From assembly GCA_964454675.1 (NCBI GenBank), contig CAYVUB010000010.1, positions 1 to 64,000 of the forward strand: a DNA stretch of 64,000 nucleotides. Reading direction: 5' to 3'. Made by a program: the position numbers and the translations under genes. The DNA comes from CAYVUB01 sp964454675. Its GTDB lineage: Bacteria; Bacteroidota; Bacteroidia; Flavobacteriales; Flavobacteriaceae. The notes under the pieces are model-generated. The model was not told where the DNA came from, searched no databases, and saw only the letters and a list, made by a program, of their open reading frames with translations. Within the stretch, counting starts at the first letter, position 1. Each line of letters opens with the position of its first letter. Of the stretch, positions 32,591 to 41,361 are shown in pieces.

Positions 32591-33901
32591 TCACGCAACC
32601 CTCGTAATCTTGGCTCCTATTGCTTTTAAACGTGTATCTATGTATTCATAACCTCTGTCTATTTGCTCAATGTTATGAATGGTTGATGTGCCTTTTGCCG
32701 ATAGTGCCGCTATCAATAGTGATATTCCGGCTCTTATATCGGGCGATGTCATGGTGGTTGCCTTTAATGTTGATTGAAAATCGTGGCCTATAACGGTTGC
32801 TCTGTGCGGATCGCAAAGAATGATTTTTGCTCCCATATCAATCAGCTTATCTACAAAGAACAAACGGCTTTCAAACATTTTTTGATGTATCAAAACGCTG
32901 CCTCTCGCCTGTGTTGCCACTACCAGAATGATACTCAGCAAATCGGGCGTAAAACCGGGCCACGGCGCATCGGAAATTGTTAAGATTGAACCGTCTATAT
33001 AGTTTTGAATTTCGTAACCGTTGGTATGTGCCGGTATGTAAATATCATCATCTTTACGTTCTATTGTAATACCAAGCTTTCTGAATACATTCGGGATTTG
33101 CCCCAAATCGTCCCAACTTACGTTTTTAATGGTCAACTCACTTTTGGTCATAGCCGCAAGTCCAATCCAGCTGCCTATTTCAACCATATCGGGAAGCATT
33201 TTATGTTCGGTGCCGCCCAAGGCTTCAACGCCTTCTATCACTAATAAATTAGAACCTACTCCGCTTATCTTCGCTCCCATTCTGTTAAGCATTTTGCATA
33301 GTTGCTGCAAATACGGTTCACAGGCTGCATTGTAAATGGTGGTTGTTCCTTCTGCAAGCACGGCTGCCATCACAATATTTGCCGTTCCCGTAACCGATGC
33401 TTCATCAAGAAGCATGTAGGCGCCTTTTAGCTTTTTGGCTTCTACACCATAAAAATAATCTTCACGGTTGTATCTGAATTTTGCTCCAAGGTTGATAAAT
33501 CCTTCAAAATGTGTATCGAGCCTGCGTCGTCCTATTTTATCACCGCCGGGTTTTGGAATATAGCCTTTACCGAAACGTGCCAAAAGCGGTCCGACAATCA
33601 TGATAGAACCTCGTAATCCTTTGCCGTCTTCTTTAAATTCTGCCGATTCTAAAAATGACAGGTTGACGTTATCTGCCTGAAACGTGTAAGAACCCTGACC
33701 TATCATTTGGATTTTTACGCCTAATTTTTTAAGCAGTTCAATCAATTTATTGACATCCACAATATCGGGAATATTATGGATAGTAACGACTTCGGGTGTG
33801 AGTAAAACAGCGCAAAGTATCTGTAACGCCTCATTTTTTGCGCCTTGCGGCCGGATGCTGCCTTTAAGCCGGTGACCTCCTTCTATAATAAATGTTGCCA
33901 T
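32591..33901 (-). CDS. murA: UDP-N-acetylglucosamine 1-carboxyvinyltransferase (Asp-type)
   Basis: A 436-residue MurA, the first committed enzyme of peptidoglycan synthesis, which transfers enolpyruvate from PEP to UDP-GlcNAc. The N-terminal block GGHRLKGSIRPQGAKNEAL contains the catalytic lysine and asparagine. The mobile loop reads PKPGGDKIGRRRLDTH: the residue that is Cys115 in E. coli is D121 here. Asp at this position keeps activity and prevents covalent attack by fosfomycin in other bacteria. The gene follows the DUF4290 gene by 6 bases on the minus strand, so the two share a transcript. Confidence 0.95.
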   Translation of the reverse strand: MATFIIEGGHRLKGSIRPQGAKNEALQILCAVLLTPEVVTIHNIPDIVDVNKLIELLKKLGVKIQMIGQGSYTFQADNVNLSFLESAEFKEDGKGLRGSIMIVGPLLARFGKGYIPKPGGDKIGRRRLDTHFEGFINLGAKFRYNREDYFYGVEAKKLKGAYMLLDEASVTGTANIVMAAVLAEGTTTIYNAACEPYLQQLCKMLNRMGAKISGVGSNLLVIEGVEALGGTEHKMLPDMVEIGSWIGLAAMTKSELTIKNVSWDDLGQIPNVFRKLGITIERKDDDIYIPAHTNGYEIQNYIDGSILTISDAPWPGFTPDLLSIILVVATQARGSVLIHQKMFESRLFFVDKLIDMGAKIILCDPHRATVIGHDFQSTLKATTMTSPDIRAGISLLIAALSAKGTSTIHNIEQIDRGYEYIDTRLKAIGAKITRVA

Positions 33902-33907
33902 AAACTA

Positions 33908-34552
33908 CTAATAGCGTTTTCTGTTGCGGTTATTTAAATTTTTCTTTTGGTTTTTTTGGTTTTTGGATGAAAATTTGGTTTTTGTACGCATTAAGCTCGT
34001 AGCATCCGATAAATCTTCGTCCATAACTCTCAGGTTGATTTTGCCTTCGGATAGTTCATAAAGGTGGTCAAAAATCACGCCGTCTTCAACGGTGTCTTTA
34101 TTCCAGTTTAAAAAACATTTTTTCATGTGGTTGGCAATCGTAAAAATCAAAGCGTCTTTAAGTTCGCCTTCTTCCCATGTATTTGCCACATCAATCATGG
34201 TTTTTATATTGTTTCCGTAAAAACGGTATTTTGGGAAATTTTGCGGATACTTAAGCGGTTCCGGCCGTGCCTGAAGGAACTCGCGTGTTGGTTTTGGGTA
34301 TGGCGAATCGACATCCAATTCAAAATTGGACATAATGAATAATTGATCCCAAAGTTTGTGCTGAAAATCGGGAACGTCACGCAAATGCGGCTGCATGTTT
34401 CCCATGACCGAAATAATGGCTTTGGCGACTTTGTTGCGCTCTTCGGCTGCCGGTATTTCTTTGGCATACGCTATCATTTTCTGCATGTGTCTTCCGTATT
34501 CGGGAATTATCAAATGCTCGCGCTCTGTATTGTATTCTAAATTGTCTGTCAA
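33908..34552 (-). CDS. DUF4290 family protein
   Basis: About 214 residues from a TTG at 34552 (TDNLEYNTEREHLIIPEYG). An open frame extends 21 codons further, but the conserved family text starts at the chosen codon. Blocks such as MIAYAKEIPAAEERNKVAKA, HLRDVPDFQHKLWDQLF and PKYRFYGNNIKTMID are typical of DUF4290, which in Bacteroidota regularly precedes murA. The C-terminus is a very basic, asparagine-rich tail (KKNLNNRNRKRY), suggesting nucleic acid or ribosome contact (inference). Function unknown. Confidence 0.88.
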   Translation of the reverse strand: MTDNLEYNTEREHLIIPEYGRHMQKMIAYAKEIPAAEERNKVAKAIISVMGNMQPHLRDVPDFQHKLWDQLFIMSNFELDVDSPYPKPTREFLQARPEPLKYPQNFPKYRFYGNNIKTMIDVANTWEEGELKDALIFTIANHMKKCFLNWNKDTVEDGVIFDHLYELSEGKINLRVMDEDLSDATSLMRTKTKFSSKNQKNQKKNLNNRNRKRY

Positions 34553-34642
34553 AATGTAAAATGTGTAGTGGTTAATTTGCTTACAGCCGGTTTGCTGCAT
34601 GCGTGCAAAGTACAAAAAAAATGATAATCGGGCTATCTATTT

Positions 34643-34936
34643 TTACAAAGAAATTACGCCTTCAACATTTTCTATGACTTCTTTATATTTTGCAATAACA
34701 GCTTCGGGATTTTCCATGTTCAGATTAATAGAAACACTTGTATATTTGCCGTTTTTTGATGGTGTGGTGTGTATTACCGCACCCATATTATTAAACAAAT
34801 CTTCTATTTGCTGTACTTTGCCTTTATCTGTAACTACAATAAATTTATATAAATATTCTGATGGCCAGCTTGCGGTATCGTAAAGCTGCTCTTTTAACTT
34901 TTTATAAAATTCTTCGGTGTTTTTTTCGGTATCCAT
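34643..34936 (-). CDS. DUF493 family protein (YbeD-like)
   Basis: A 97-residue ferredoxin-like alpha/beta protein: FYKKLKEQLYDTASWPSEYLYKF-type start, VQQIEDLFNNMG, and a final YTSVSINLNMENPEAVIAKY strand-helix. This is the DUF493/YbeD fold, suspected of a small regulatory role with lipoate metabolism in enterobacteria; no role is known here. It is divergent to the AAA ATPase gene and is followed on its strand by DUF4290 and murA. Confidence 0.85.
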   Translation of the reverse strand: MDTEKNTEEFYKKLKEQLYDTASWPSEYLYKFIVVTDKGKVQQIEDLFNNMGAVIHTTPSKNGKYTSVSINLNMENPEAVIAKYKEVIENVEGVISL

Positions 34937-35021
34937 CTCTTCTTTTTATACAAATGCAAAGATACATTTAACTTTGCATTTTTTAATTAGTATTTTAATT
35001 CCGATTTTTACAACCAAAATC

Positions 35022-35570
35022 TTGCCAAAATTGAATACAAAAAGAATTGTCATAACCGGCGGTCCCGGAACAGGAAAATCGTCAATTATTAACGAATTAA
35101 GAAAACGAGGGCATATATGTTTTGAAGAAATATCTCGTCAGGTTACCTTAGATGCCCGTAAAAACGGGGTTGAGCAATTGTTTTTAACACAACCGTTACT
35201 TTTTAGCGAATTGCTGCTTGAAGGCAGAAAAAAACAGCATCAGGAAACATCAAATCATCCCAACACTACCGTATTTCTCGACAGAGGCTTGCCCGATGTT
35301 TTGGCATATATGGATTATTACAATACCGGTTATCCAAACAATTTCATAGAAATCTGTAAAGCTCATTTGTACGATACCGTTTTTATTTTGGCACCATGGC
35401 AGGAAATTTTTGTGAGTGACAGTGTGCGGTATGAAACCTTCGACCAGGCACAGCTTATCCACAATCATTTGCTTAATACCTACAGTAAATTTAATTACAA
35501 CTTACTTGATGTGCCATTTGAAAGTATAAAAAAACGTGCCGATTTTATTTTAGATGTTTTAAATTTATAG
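35022..35570 (+). CDS. AAA-type P-loop ATPase (AAA_28, NadR/Ttd14-like)
   Basis: About 182 residues from a TTG at 35022 (or 35031). An open frame reaches back to 34917 but the extension is hydrophobic, lies over the DUF493 start and is not conserved in character. Walker A is TGGPGTGKSS (12-21), with FEEISRQV and TVFLDRGLPDVLAYMDYY as further blocks. The FLDRGLPD aspartate matches nucleoside or nicotinamide-riboside kinase-like enzymes. The substrate is unknown. Its stop is 3 bases before the recQ start codon, so translation is coupled. Confidence 0.85.
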   Translation: MPKLNTKRIVITGGPGTGKSSIINELRKRGHICFEEISRQVTLDARKNGVEQLFLTQPLLFSELLLEGRKKQHQETSNHPNTTVFLDRGLPDVLAYMDYYNTGYPNNFIEICKAHLYDTVFILAPWQEIFVSDSVRYETFDQAQLIHNHLLNTYSKFNYNLLDVPFESIKKRADFILDVLNL

Positions 35571-35572
35571 TG

Positions 35573-37474
35573 ATGCAGCATCCTATTAACATTTTAGAAC
35601 GTTACTGGAACCACACATCATTCAGACCGTTACAGGAAGACATTATCAATGCGGTACTGAATAATGAGGACACCTTTGCACTACTGCCTACCGGCGGAGG
35701 AAAATCGGTATGTTTTCAAATTCCGGCATTAATAAAAGAAGGCATTTGTATTGTCGTCTCGCCGTTAATTGCCTTGATGAAAGACCAGGTAAAACACTTG
35801 AACGACAAAGGCATCAAAGCCATTGCCTTGCCAAGCGGCGTGAGCTATAAGGATATGGATATGCTTCTGGATAACTGTATCTACGGAAATTATAAATTTT
35901 TATACCTGTCGCCCGAACGCTTACAGCAAACCATTGTTCAAGAGCGTATTCAGCAAATGAACGTTAACCTTATTGCGGTTGATGAAGCACATTGTATTTC
36001 ACAATGGGGCAACGATTTCAGACCGTCATACAGGAAGATTTCTATTTTAAGGCAACTGCATCCGTCTGTAAATATCATTGCACTTACGGCAACCGCTAAG
36101 CCCAAAGTGGTTGACGACATTGTAAACGAGTTGGATTTTATTGCGCCCAAAATATTCAGAGCCTCATTTGCAAGGCCTAATATTGCGTATTTGCTTATAA
36201 ATACCGAAGATAAATATTACAAAATAGGACAGATTTTAAAAAAACATCAGGGTTCGTCCATTATTTATGTAAGAACCCGCAAAGCAACCATTGAAATTCA
36301 TCAGTTTTTAAAATCGAAAGGATTTACAAGCGCATTTTTTCACGGCGGCATCAGCAATAAAGAAAAACAGGATTATCTGGAACAATGGACAAACGGCAAA
36401 GTGCAGATTATGGTAGCCACAACCGCTTTTGGAATGGGTATTGACAAGGCCGATGTAACAACCATCATCCACACAGATTTGCCCGAAAGCCTTGAAAGTT
36501 ATTATCAGGAAGCCGGACGCGCCGGAAGAAACGGCAATAGCGCTTATGCCGTAATTATCAAAAATAAAGCCGATGAAATTCAGCTTAAAGAACAATTTCT
36601 GAATTCATTACCAACGGTTGACGATTTAAAACTTATTTACAGAAAACTCTGCAACTATTTCCAGATTTCGTACGGCGAAGGCGACATGACACAACACCGG
36701 TTTGATTTCAACAATTTCTGCAAAACCTATAATTTTAATACTTCAGCCACGTATAACGCCTTTCAGGTTTTTGACAGAAACGGCATCCTAAGTTTATCGC
36801 AAGAATTTCACCTGCAATCAAAATTACAGTTTTTAATCAGCAGCCAGGCATTGTTTCATTATCTGGAAACCCATAAAAATTTTGACACGCCCGTAAAAGT
36901 TATTTTAAGAACTTACGGCGGTATTTTTGATAATTTGCTGACCGTAAACCTAACTGTTATTGCCGATAAATCATCGGTACCGGAAAAGGAAATTATCAGT
37001 ATTTTACAGCATCTTAAACAAGATAATATTGTCGAGTTTCAGTTTTCAAATACCGATTCGGAAGTTACTTTTTTACAACCTCGTGAAGATGATAAAACCA
37101 TCAACCGTATTGCAAAAAACGTACAGCAAAGTAAACTTCTGGCATCAGAAAAAATACAAGCCGTTATTGATTACACCAACAATACAACACAATGTAAAAG
37201 TATATTATTGCTGAATTATTTTGGCGAGAAAACAGCAAAAGCCTGTGGGATATGCAGTTATTGTATTGGTAAAAAACCGGCAGAAACTTTCGATTTTAAA
37301 ACTGCTACGCAGCAAATTATCAATCAGTTAGAACACAAACCCATGACTTCAAGAGAATTGCTTGAACAACTGGACATTACAGAAACACATTTATTAGAAA
37401 CCATAAAAATGCTTGTGGAAAACAATATACTGGAACTTACCACAACCAACAAATACAAAATAAAACACACATGA
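35573..37474 (+). CDS. recQ: RecQ-family DNA helicase
   Basis: About 633 residues from the ATG at 35573 (a GTG one codon earlier is possible). Motifs: FRPLQ Q-motif (17-21), Walker A TGGGKS (40-45), DEAH box (137-140) in AVDEAHCISQWG, and the motif VI QEAGRAGRNGN. The RecQ zinc-binding module is near 540-570 (LLNYFGEKTAKACGICSYC). A winged-helix follows and no clear HRDC domain is seen, as in shorter RecQ homologues. It unwinds 3'-to-5' in recombination and fork repair. It overlaps the fmt start by 4 bases. Confidence 0.92.
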   Translation: MQHPINILERYWNHTSFRPLQEDIINAVLNNEDTFALLPTGGGKSVCFQIPALIKEGICIVVSPLIALMKDQVKHLNDKGIKAIALPSGVSYKDMDMLLDNCIYGNYKFLYLSPERLQQTIVQERIQQMNVNLIAVDEAHCISQWGNDFRPSYRKISILRQLHPSVNIIALTATAKPKVVDDIVNELDFIAPKIFRASFARPNIAYLLINTEDKYYKIGQILKKHQGSSIIYVRTRKATIEIHQFLKSKGFTSAFFHGGISNKEKQDYLEQWTNGKVQIMVATTAFGMGIDKADVTTIIHTDLPESLESYYQEAGRAGRNGNSAYAVIIKNKADEIQLKEQFLNSLPTVDDLKLIYRKLCNYFQISYGEGDMTQHRFDFNNFCKTYNFNTSATYNAFQVFDRNGILSLSQEFHLQSKLQFLISSQALFHYLETHKNFDTPVKVILRTYGGIFDNLLTVNLTVIADKSSVPEKEIISILQHLKQDNIVEFQFSNTDSEVTFLQPREDDKTINRIAKNVQQSKLLASEKIQAVIDYTNNTTQCKSILLLNYFGEKTAKACGICSYCIGKKPAETFDFKTATQQIINQLEHKPMTSRELLEQLDITETHLLETIKMLVENNILELTTTNKYKIKHT

Positions 37475-38421
37475 AACGTTCACTTCGCATCGTGTTTATG
37501 GGAACCCCTGAGTTTGCCGTAGCCACTTTAAAATCCCTTATAGAACATCAATATCAGGTAGTTGGCGTAATCACAGCACCCGATAAACCTGCCGGAAGAG
37601 GGCAGAAATTACAGGAATCTGATGTTAAAAAATATGCGTTGTCGCAAAACCTGAATATCTTACAGCCTACCAATTTAAAAGACCAAACGTTTCTTGAAGA
37701 ATTAAAAAGCCTCAATGCCAATTTACAAATAGTTGTCGCTTTCAGGATGCTGCCCGAAGCCGTGTGGAAAATGCCCAAATACGGAACGTTCAACCTGCAT
37801 GCATCGTTATTGCCCAACTACAGAGGTGCAGCACCTATACATTGGGCAATAATAAACGGTGAAACAAAAACCGGAGTTACCACATTTTTTATTGACGAAA
37901 AAATTGATACCGGAGCGATGATTTTGCAGCAAGAAACCAATATTGCCCACGATGAAACCGTAGGCAGCCTTCACGACAAATTAATGGCTATAGGCAGTAA
38001 CTTGGTCATTGAAACCGTAAAACTTATAGAAACCCAAAATGTAACCACCACAATACAACCCGCATCGGGTAATCTTAAAACCGCTTACAAACTCAATAAA
38101 GACAACTGTAAGATTGACTGGAACGATAATCTGGATACCATTTACAATAAAATACGCGGACTCAACCCGTTTCCTGCCGCATGGTGCTATTTAAAAACCA
38201 AAGATGATACTTTAGCGGTCAAAATTTTTAAAGTCGAAAAAGAAAAGGCACCACATCAAAAATCTTCAGGAAGTATTATAAGTGATAAAAACGAACTCAA
38301 AATTGCCGTCAAAGACGGTTATATCATTATTAAAGAATTGCAGCTTCCGGGAAAACGAAAAATGGACATCAAATCGCTTTTAAACGGTTTTCAATTTTAT
38401 GAAGAAGATAAAATGCTGTAA
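37471..38421 (+). CDS. fmt: Methionyl-tRNA formyltransferase
   Basis: A 316-residue Fmt that formylates initiator Met-tRNA with 10-formyl-tetrahydrofolate. The catalytic triad is N108, H110 and D146; the signature loop SLLPNYRG is at 112-119, and a C-terminal OB-like tRNA-binding domain follows. The ATG overlaps the recQ stop (ATGA). Size and motifs are canonical. Confidence 0.95.
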   Translation: MKRSLRIVFMGTPEFAVATLKSLIEHQYQVVGVITAPDKPAGRGQKLQESDVKKYALSQNLNILQPTNLKDQTFLEELKSLNANLQIVVAFRMLPEAVWKMPKYGTFNLHASLLPNYRGAAPIHWAIINGETKTGVTTFFIDEKIDTGAMILQQETNIAHDETVGSLHDKLMAIGSNLVIETVKLIETQNVTTTIQPASGNLKTAYKLNKDNCKIDWNDNLDTIYNKIRGLNPFPAAWCYLKTKDDTLAVKIFKVEKEKAPHQKSSGSIISDKNELKIAVKDGYIIIKELQLPGKRKMDIKSLLNGFQFYEEDKML

Positions 38422-38526
38422 ACCCTTAGTATTACTCGATTTTTAAAAAAATCCGATGAAATACACAGCCTTTATTAACAAATGCCTAAAGTTATCAACA
38501 ATAATTTGTATTTCCCTTGCTATTAC

Positions 38527-38556
38527 TTGCATGAATGGATAATCCGTATAAATTTG
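38527..38556 (+). promoter_or_regulatory. Promoter of the HU gene
   Basis: TTG at 38527-38529 and TAAATTTG at 38549-38556 with a 19-base spacer match the Bacteroidetes consensus, about 60 bases before the ATG at 38617. Confidence 0.7.
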
Positions 38557-38616
38557 TAGAAGGATTTAACAAAAAACGTTTAACCCAACTATTTAATAAT
38601 TAAAAAATTAAACTTT

Positions 38617-38889
38617 ATGAACAAAACGGATTTAATCAATGGAATGGCGGAAAACGCCGGAATTACTAAAGCTGCTGCTAAAAAAGCATTAGATTCATTA
38701 TTAATTGACATCGAAGGAGCTTTACAAAAAGGCAACAGAGTTTCTTTAGTAGGATTTGGTTCTTGGGCAGTTTCTAAAAGATCTGCAAGAGAAGGAAGAA
38801 ACCCTCAAACCGGTAAAACTATAAAAATCAAAGCTAAAAATGTAGTTAAATTTAAAGCAGGAGCTGATTTAAGCAGAGCTGTAAACTAA
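38617..38889 (+). CDS. hup: HU-family histone-like DNA-binding protein
   Basis: A 90-residue HU/IHF subunit. It shows the HU core MAENAGITKAAAKKALDSLL, the strand VSLVGFGSW, the DNA-contacting arm RSAREGRNPQTGKTIKI and the C-terminal helix. It bends and compacts DNA. Own promoter upstream and a strong terminator after it show it is a single-gene unit; codon use is strongly biased, as expected for a highly expressed gene. Confidence 0.97.
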   Translation: MNKTDLINGMAENAGITKAAAKKALDSLLIDIEGALQKGNRVSLVGFGSWAVSKRSAREGRNPQTGKTIKIKAKNVVKFKAGADLSRAVN

Positions 38890-38914
38890 TTACTTCATAG
38901 CATGAAAACTTAAA

Positions 38915-38940
38915 GCCCGCTTAAAAAAGCGGGTTTTTGT
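38915..38940 (+). terminator. Terminator of the HU gene
   Basis: CCCGCTT (38916-38922) pairs with AAGCGGG (38927-38933) around four A, followed by TTTTT. It lies 27 bases after the HU stop codon. Confidence 0.85.
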
Positions 38941-39011
38941 TTTGTGTAATTTTAATCCCTGTATATTGTTTTTTGAAAAAAAAACATTAGATTTATTGAA
39001 AATCATGACCT

Positions 39012-39572
39012 ATGATTACAATAAAACCAAAAAAAGGCAACTTACTTATCGCAGAGCCATCCATAATTGGCGACACCTCTTTTAACCGCTCAGTAATATT
39101 ACTGGCAGACCATTCTGCCGAAGGTTCTGTAGGGTTTATACTCAACAAACCTTTAGATTTTATACTGAAAGAGCTTATTCCCGGAACAGAATGTGAGTTT
39201 AAAATATATAACGGCGGTCCTGTGGAACAGGACAATTTGTATTTTATCCATAATGTTCCAGAACTGATACCACAGAGCATCGAGATTTCCGATGGTGTTT
39301 TTTGGGGCGGCGATTTTGACATCGCTTTACAACATATCAATTCGGGAGAGATTACAGCTTCAAACATCCGGCTTTTTCTGGGATATTCCGGTTGGGAAGC
39401 CAATCAGTTAGAGCGAGAATTAAATGAAAATACATGGGTTATTACCAAAAACAGCTATGAAAAAACGATTATTGAAAAGGATGATGCCGATTTTTGGAAA
39501 GAAAAAATGCTCGAATTTGGCGGTAGTTACAGTCTATGGTCAAACGCACCCGAAAATCCCAGTTATAATTAA
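39012..39572 (+). CDS. YqgE/AlgH family protein
   Basis: A 186-residue protein of the YqgE (DUF179) family. Family blocks: KGNLLIAEPSIIGDTSFNRS, EGSVGFILNKPLD, NGGPVEQDNLYFIH, and RLFLGYSGWEANQLERE. The fold is a compact alpha/beta barrel; a regulatory role is proposed but not proven. The start at 39012 matches the usual N-terminus. It is convergent with the class IV aminotransferase gene, with a 4-base overlap of the stops. Confidence 0.92.
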   Translation: MITIKPKKGNLLIAEPSIIGDTSFNRSVILLADHSAEGSVGFILNKPLDFILKELIPGTECEFKIYNGGPVEQDNLYFIHNVPELIPQSIEISDGVFWGGDFDIALQHINSGEITASNIRLFLGYSGWEANQLERELNENTWVITKNSYEKTIIEKDDADFWKEKMLEFGGSYSLWSNAPENPSYN

Positions 39573-40414
39573 GACAACCTTAATTTTGTATTGAGCTTTA
39601 GCATCAGCTGTTTTGAAACTTCGGCAGCAAACGTTTTTTTTCTGTAGGATGCAACCGGCTGGATACCTGCAATAATATTGCTAATAAACAGTTCATCGGC
39701 TTTTTGAAGTTCAAATGATGATATGGATGCTTCTTCAAACCGGTAATCGTCCATTGTTTTAATAATATCAATAAGCTGCTTACGCATAATGCCTTTTAAG
39801 CATCCATCAGATAACGGTGGTGTTTTTATAACTTTATCTTTTACCAAAAACACATTTCCGTTTAAGGCTTCAATTACATTTTTATCGGTATTAAGCAACA
39901 AACAGTTATGCAGATTATTCTCTTTGGCATAGATGCTTCCAAGTACATTGATGATTTTGTTATTGGTCTTTAAGGTTGATAGCAAACCCGGAGTTACAAA
40001 ATAATCCTTAAACAAATCAATGGTATAATTATGAACGGCATCGACATTGTAAAAATCATCTGGCAATTCTTCAACTGCAATATTGTATTGAATATCATTT
40101 GATTGCGGCGTGTATTTACCGCCTTCTACCCTGTGCACGTTAAACCGTACGCGAGCCGTGGATTTTATCAAATTATTGGCGGTAACGGTTTTAAGGATTT
40201 CGCTTTCTAAAAATTCCATTGTAAAGTTCATAGGAATTTCCATACGCAGGATTCTCATAGATGCCATTAGCCGGAAATAATGGTCTTCCCAAAACAAAAT
40301 TTTTCCATAAACAACTTTAAGGGTTTCAAATAACGCATCGCCATATTGATAACCTCTGTTTGACAGTGAAAGTTGTTGTTGCGAATCGTGAAGTGTGCCG
40401 TTCAAATTAATCAT
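39569..40414 (-). CDS. Class IV PLP aminotransferase / aminodeoxychorismate lyase-like
   Basis: A 281-residue fold-type IV PLP enzyme. SLSNRGYQYGDALFETLKV opens the typical N-terminal domain; the PLP lysine is K149 in LSTLKTNN, and the phosphate-site glutamate is E182 in IEALNGNVFLV. It may be 4-amino-4-deoxychorismate lyase (PabC) for folate or a branched-chain/D-amino-acid aminotransferase; sequence alone does not decide. A terminator hairpin lies immediately before its ATG (40415-40441), so expression needs read-through or a promoter inside the upstream region. Confidence 0.85.
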   Translation of the reverse strand: MINLNGTLHDSQQQLSLSNRGYQYGDALFETLKVVYGKILFWEDHYFRLMASMRILRMEIPMNFTMEFLESEILKTVTANNLIKSTARVRFNVHRVEGGKYTPQSNDIQYNIAVEELPDDFYNVDAVHNYTIDLFKDYFVTPGLLSTLKTNNKIINVLGSIYAKENNLHNCLLLNTDKNVIEALNGNVFLVKDKVIKTPPLSDGCLKGIMRKQLIDIIKTMDDYRFEEASISSFELQKADELFISNIIAGIQPVASYRKKTFAAEVSKQLMLKLNTKLRLS

Positions 40415-40441
40415 AAAAAATCCCGATGTTTAATATCGGGA
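40415..40441 (-). terminator. Terminator between the START-like and aminotransferase genes
   Basis: On the minus strand TCCCGAT (40441-40435) pairs with ATCGGGA (40427-40421), followed by six T (40420-40415) that directly abut the ATG of the aminotransferase gene. The arrangement suggests termination after the START-like gene, or attenuation in the leader of the aminotransferase gene. Confidence 0.65.
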
Positions 40442-40469
40442 CAAATATATAACTTTAAAAAACGTTTGG

Positions 40470-40862
40470 CTATATAGAGCCTAAAACCTGTTTTAAATCT
40501 GAAATTTGATTTTCCCAAAGCATTTTTGCTTCGTCTATTTCATCTTCTTCTGCAAAATCCGTGATGATAACAGAAACATCTTTGGTGATTTCATCTTCCT
40601 GAATTCTCATTTCAAAATAATAAGATTCATCTTCTTCTTCATCTGCCAGCCATCTGAACTTTACGCGCTCACCGCTTTTTTTGTTAATCAATTTGGCTTT
40701 TTCTTCACCATCATCCCAAATAAATGTGAATATCTCACCACGGGAATTTACATCATCTGCAAACCATTCTGACAATCCCGAAGGTGTTGACATATATTGA
40801 TATAACAATTGCGGAGATGAATGAATGGGGAATTCGATTTCAAACTTGATTTTATCTTCCAT
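40470..40862 (-). CDS. START-like/SRPBCC domain protein
   Basis: A 130-residue very acidic protein with the AHSA1/START-like fold: FPIHSSPQLLYQYMSTPSGLSEWFADDV at the start, then FIWDDGEEKAKLI, VKFRWLADEE, and ITDFAEEDE with a final amphipathic helix. The family binds hydrophobic ligands or acts as a co-chaperone; the ligand here is unknown. A terminator lies between it and the aminotransferase gene. Confidence 0.88.
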   Translation of the reverse strand: MEDKIKFEIEFPIHSSPQLLYQYMSTPSGLSEWFADDVNSRGEIFTFIWDDGEEKAKLINKKSGERVKFRWLADEEEDESYYFEMRIQEDEITKDVSVIITDFAEEDEIDEAKMLWENQISDLKQVLGSI

Positions 40863-40947
40863 AAGATGCTTTATTTTGCACGCTCAAGATATAATTAATT
40901 GTTTAGTTTAAAAAACTAATTTTATAAAATAATTTAGACGCGTAATA

Positions 40948-40978
40948 TTTGCAGCGATAAATTTTGTTATTATATTTG
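40948..40978 (+). promoter_or_regulatory. Promoter of the tRNA-Met gene
   Basis: TTTG at 40948-40951 and TATATTTG at 40971-40978, with a 19-base spacer, match the Bacteroidetes consensus very well. The predicted start is about 6 bases before the mature tRNA. Confidence 0.75.
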
Positions 40979-40990
40979 CACCCTCAATTT

Positions 40991-41064
40991 GGCGAGATAG
41001 CTCAGTTGGTTAGAGCGTCGGATTCATAACCCGGAGGTCCCGAGTTCAAATCTCGGTCTCGCTA
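40991..41064 (+). tRNA. tRNA-Met (anticodon CAT)
   Basis: A 74-base cloverleaf. Acceptor arm GGCGAGA (40991-40997) pairs with TCTCGCT (41057-41063), with discriminator A at 41064. D-arm stem is GCTC/GAGC, the anticodon loop is TTCATAA, and the T-arm is CCGAG-TTCAAAT-CTCGG. The G1-U72 end and full acceptor pairing argue for an elongator tRNA-Met rather than initiator; a lysidine-type tRNA-Ile with CAT cannot be excluded. No CCA is encoded. The anticodon stem shows an A-C mismatch next to the loop. Confidence 0.93.
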
Positions 41065-41072
41065 CAATAAAG

Positions 41073-41119
41073 ACTCATTGATTATCAATATTTAATAGTT
41101 GATTTCAATGAGTTTTTTT
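41073..41119 (+). terminator. Terminator after the tRNA gene
   Basis: ACTCATTGA (41073-41081) pairs with TCAATGAGT (41105-41113), followed by a run of seven T up to 41119. It closes the single-tRNA transcript. Confidence 0.75.
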
Positions 41120-41277
41120 ATTACTAAATTGCTGATTGCATACGAAAATGCATATAATGGCAGCAATATATAAAGCACATAGAACCAAAAATATACTACG
41201 GTGGTCGTACAGCACCGGAAGATTTCATCAAACGGTTTTATTTTTTTTATTTGCAGCAGTACAAAACTTATTGCGGC

Positions 41278-41291
41278 GAACTCATTTAAAC
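41278..41291 (+). promoter_or_regulatory. Copy of the GAACTCATTTAAAC word
   Basis: GAACTCATTTAAAC is identical to one arm of the 19-bp inverted repeat at 11774-11792. It lies 70 bases before the YgiD-type dioxygenase gene. No opposing arm is present here. Confidence 0.4.
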
Positions 41292-41361
41292 CTCTCAAGA
41301 TTTACAGAAACCCAAACTATAATTGAGCTCAATAAGTGTATAAAACTAATATTGATTTTAA

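Noticed and set aside
34917..35021. N-terminal extension of the AAA ATPase gene
   Set aside because: The extension is hydrophobic, overlaps the start of the divergent DUF493 gene, and the family start lies next to the Walker A segment.
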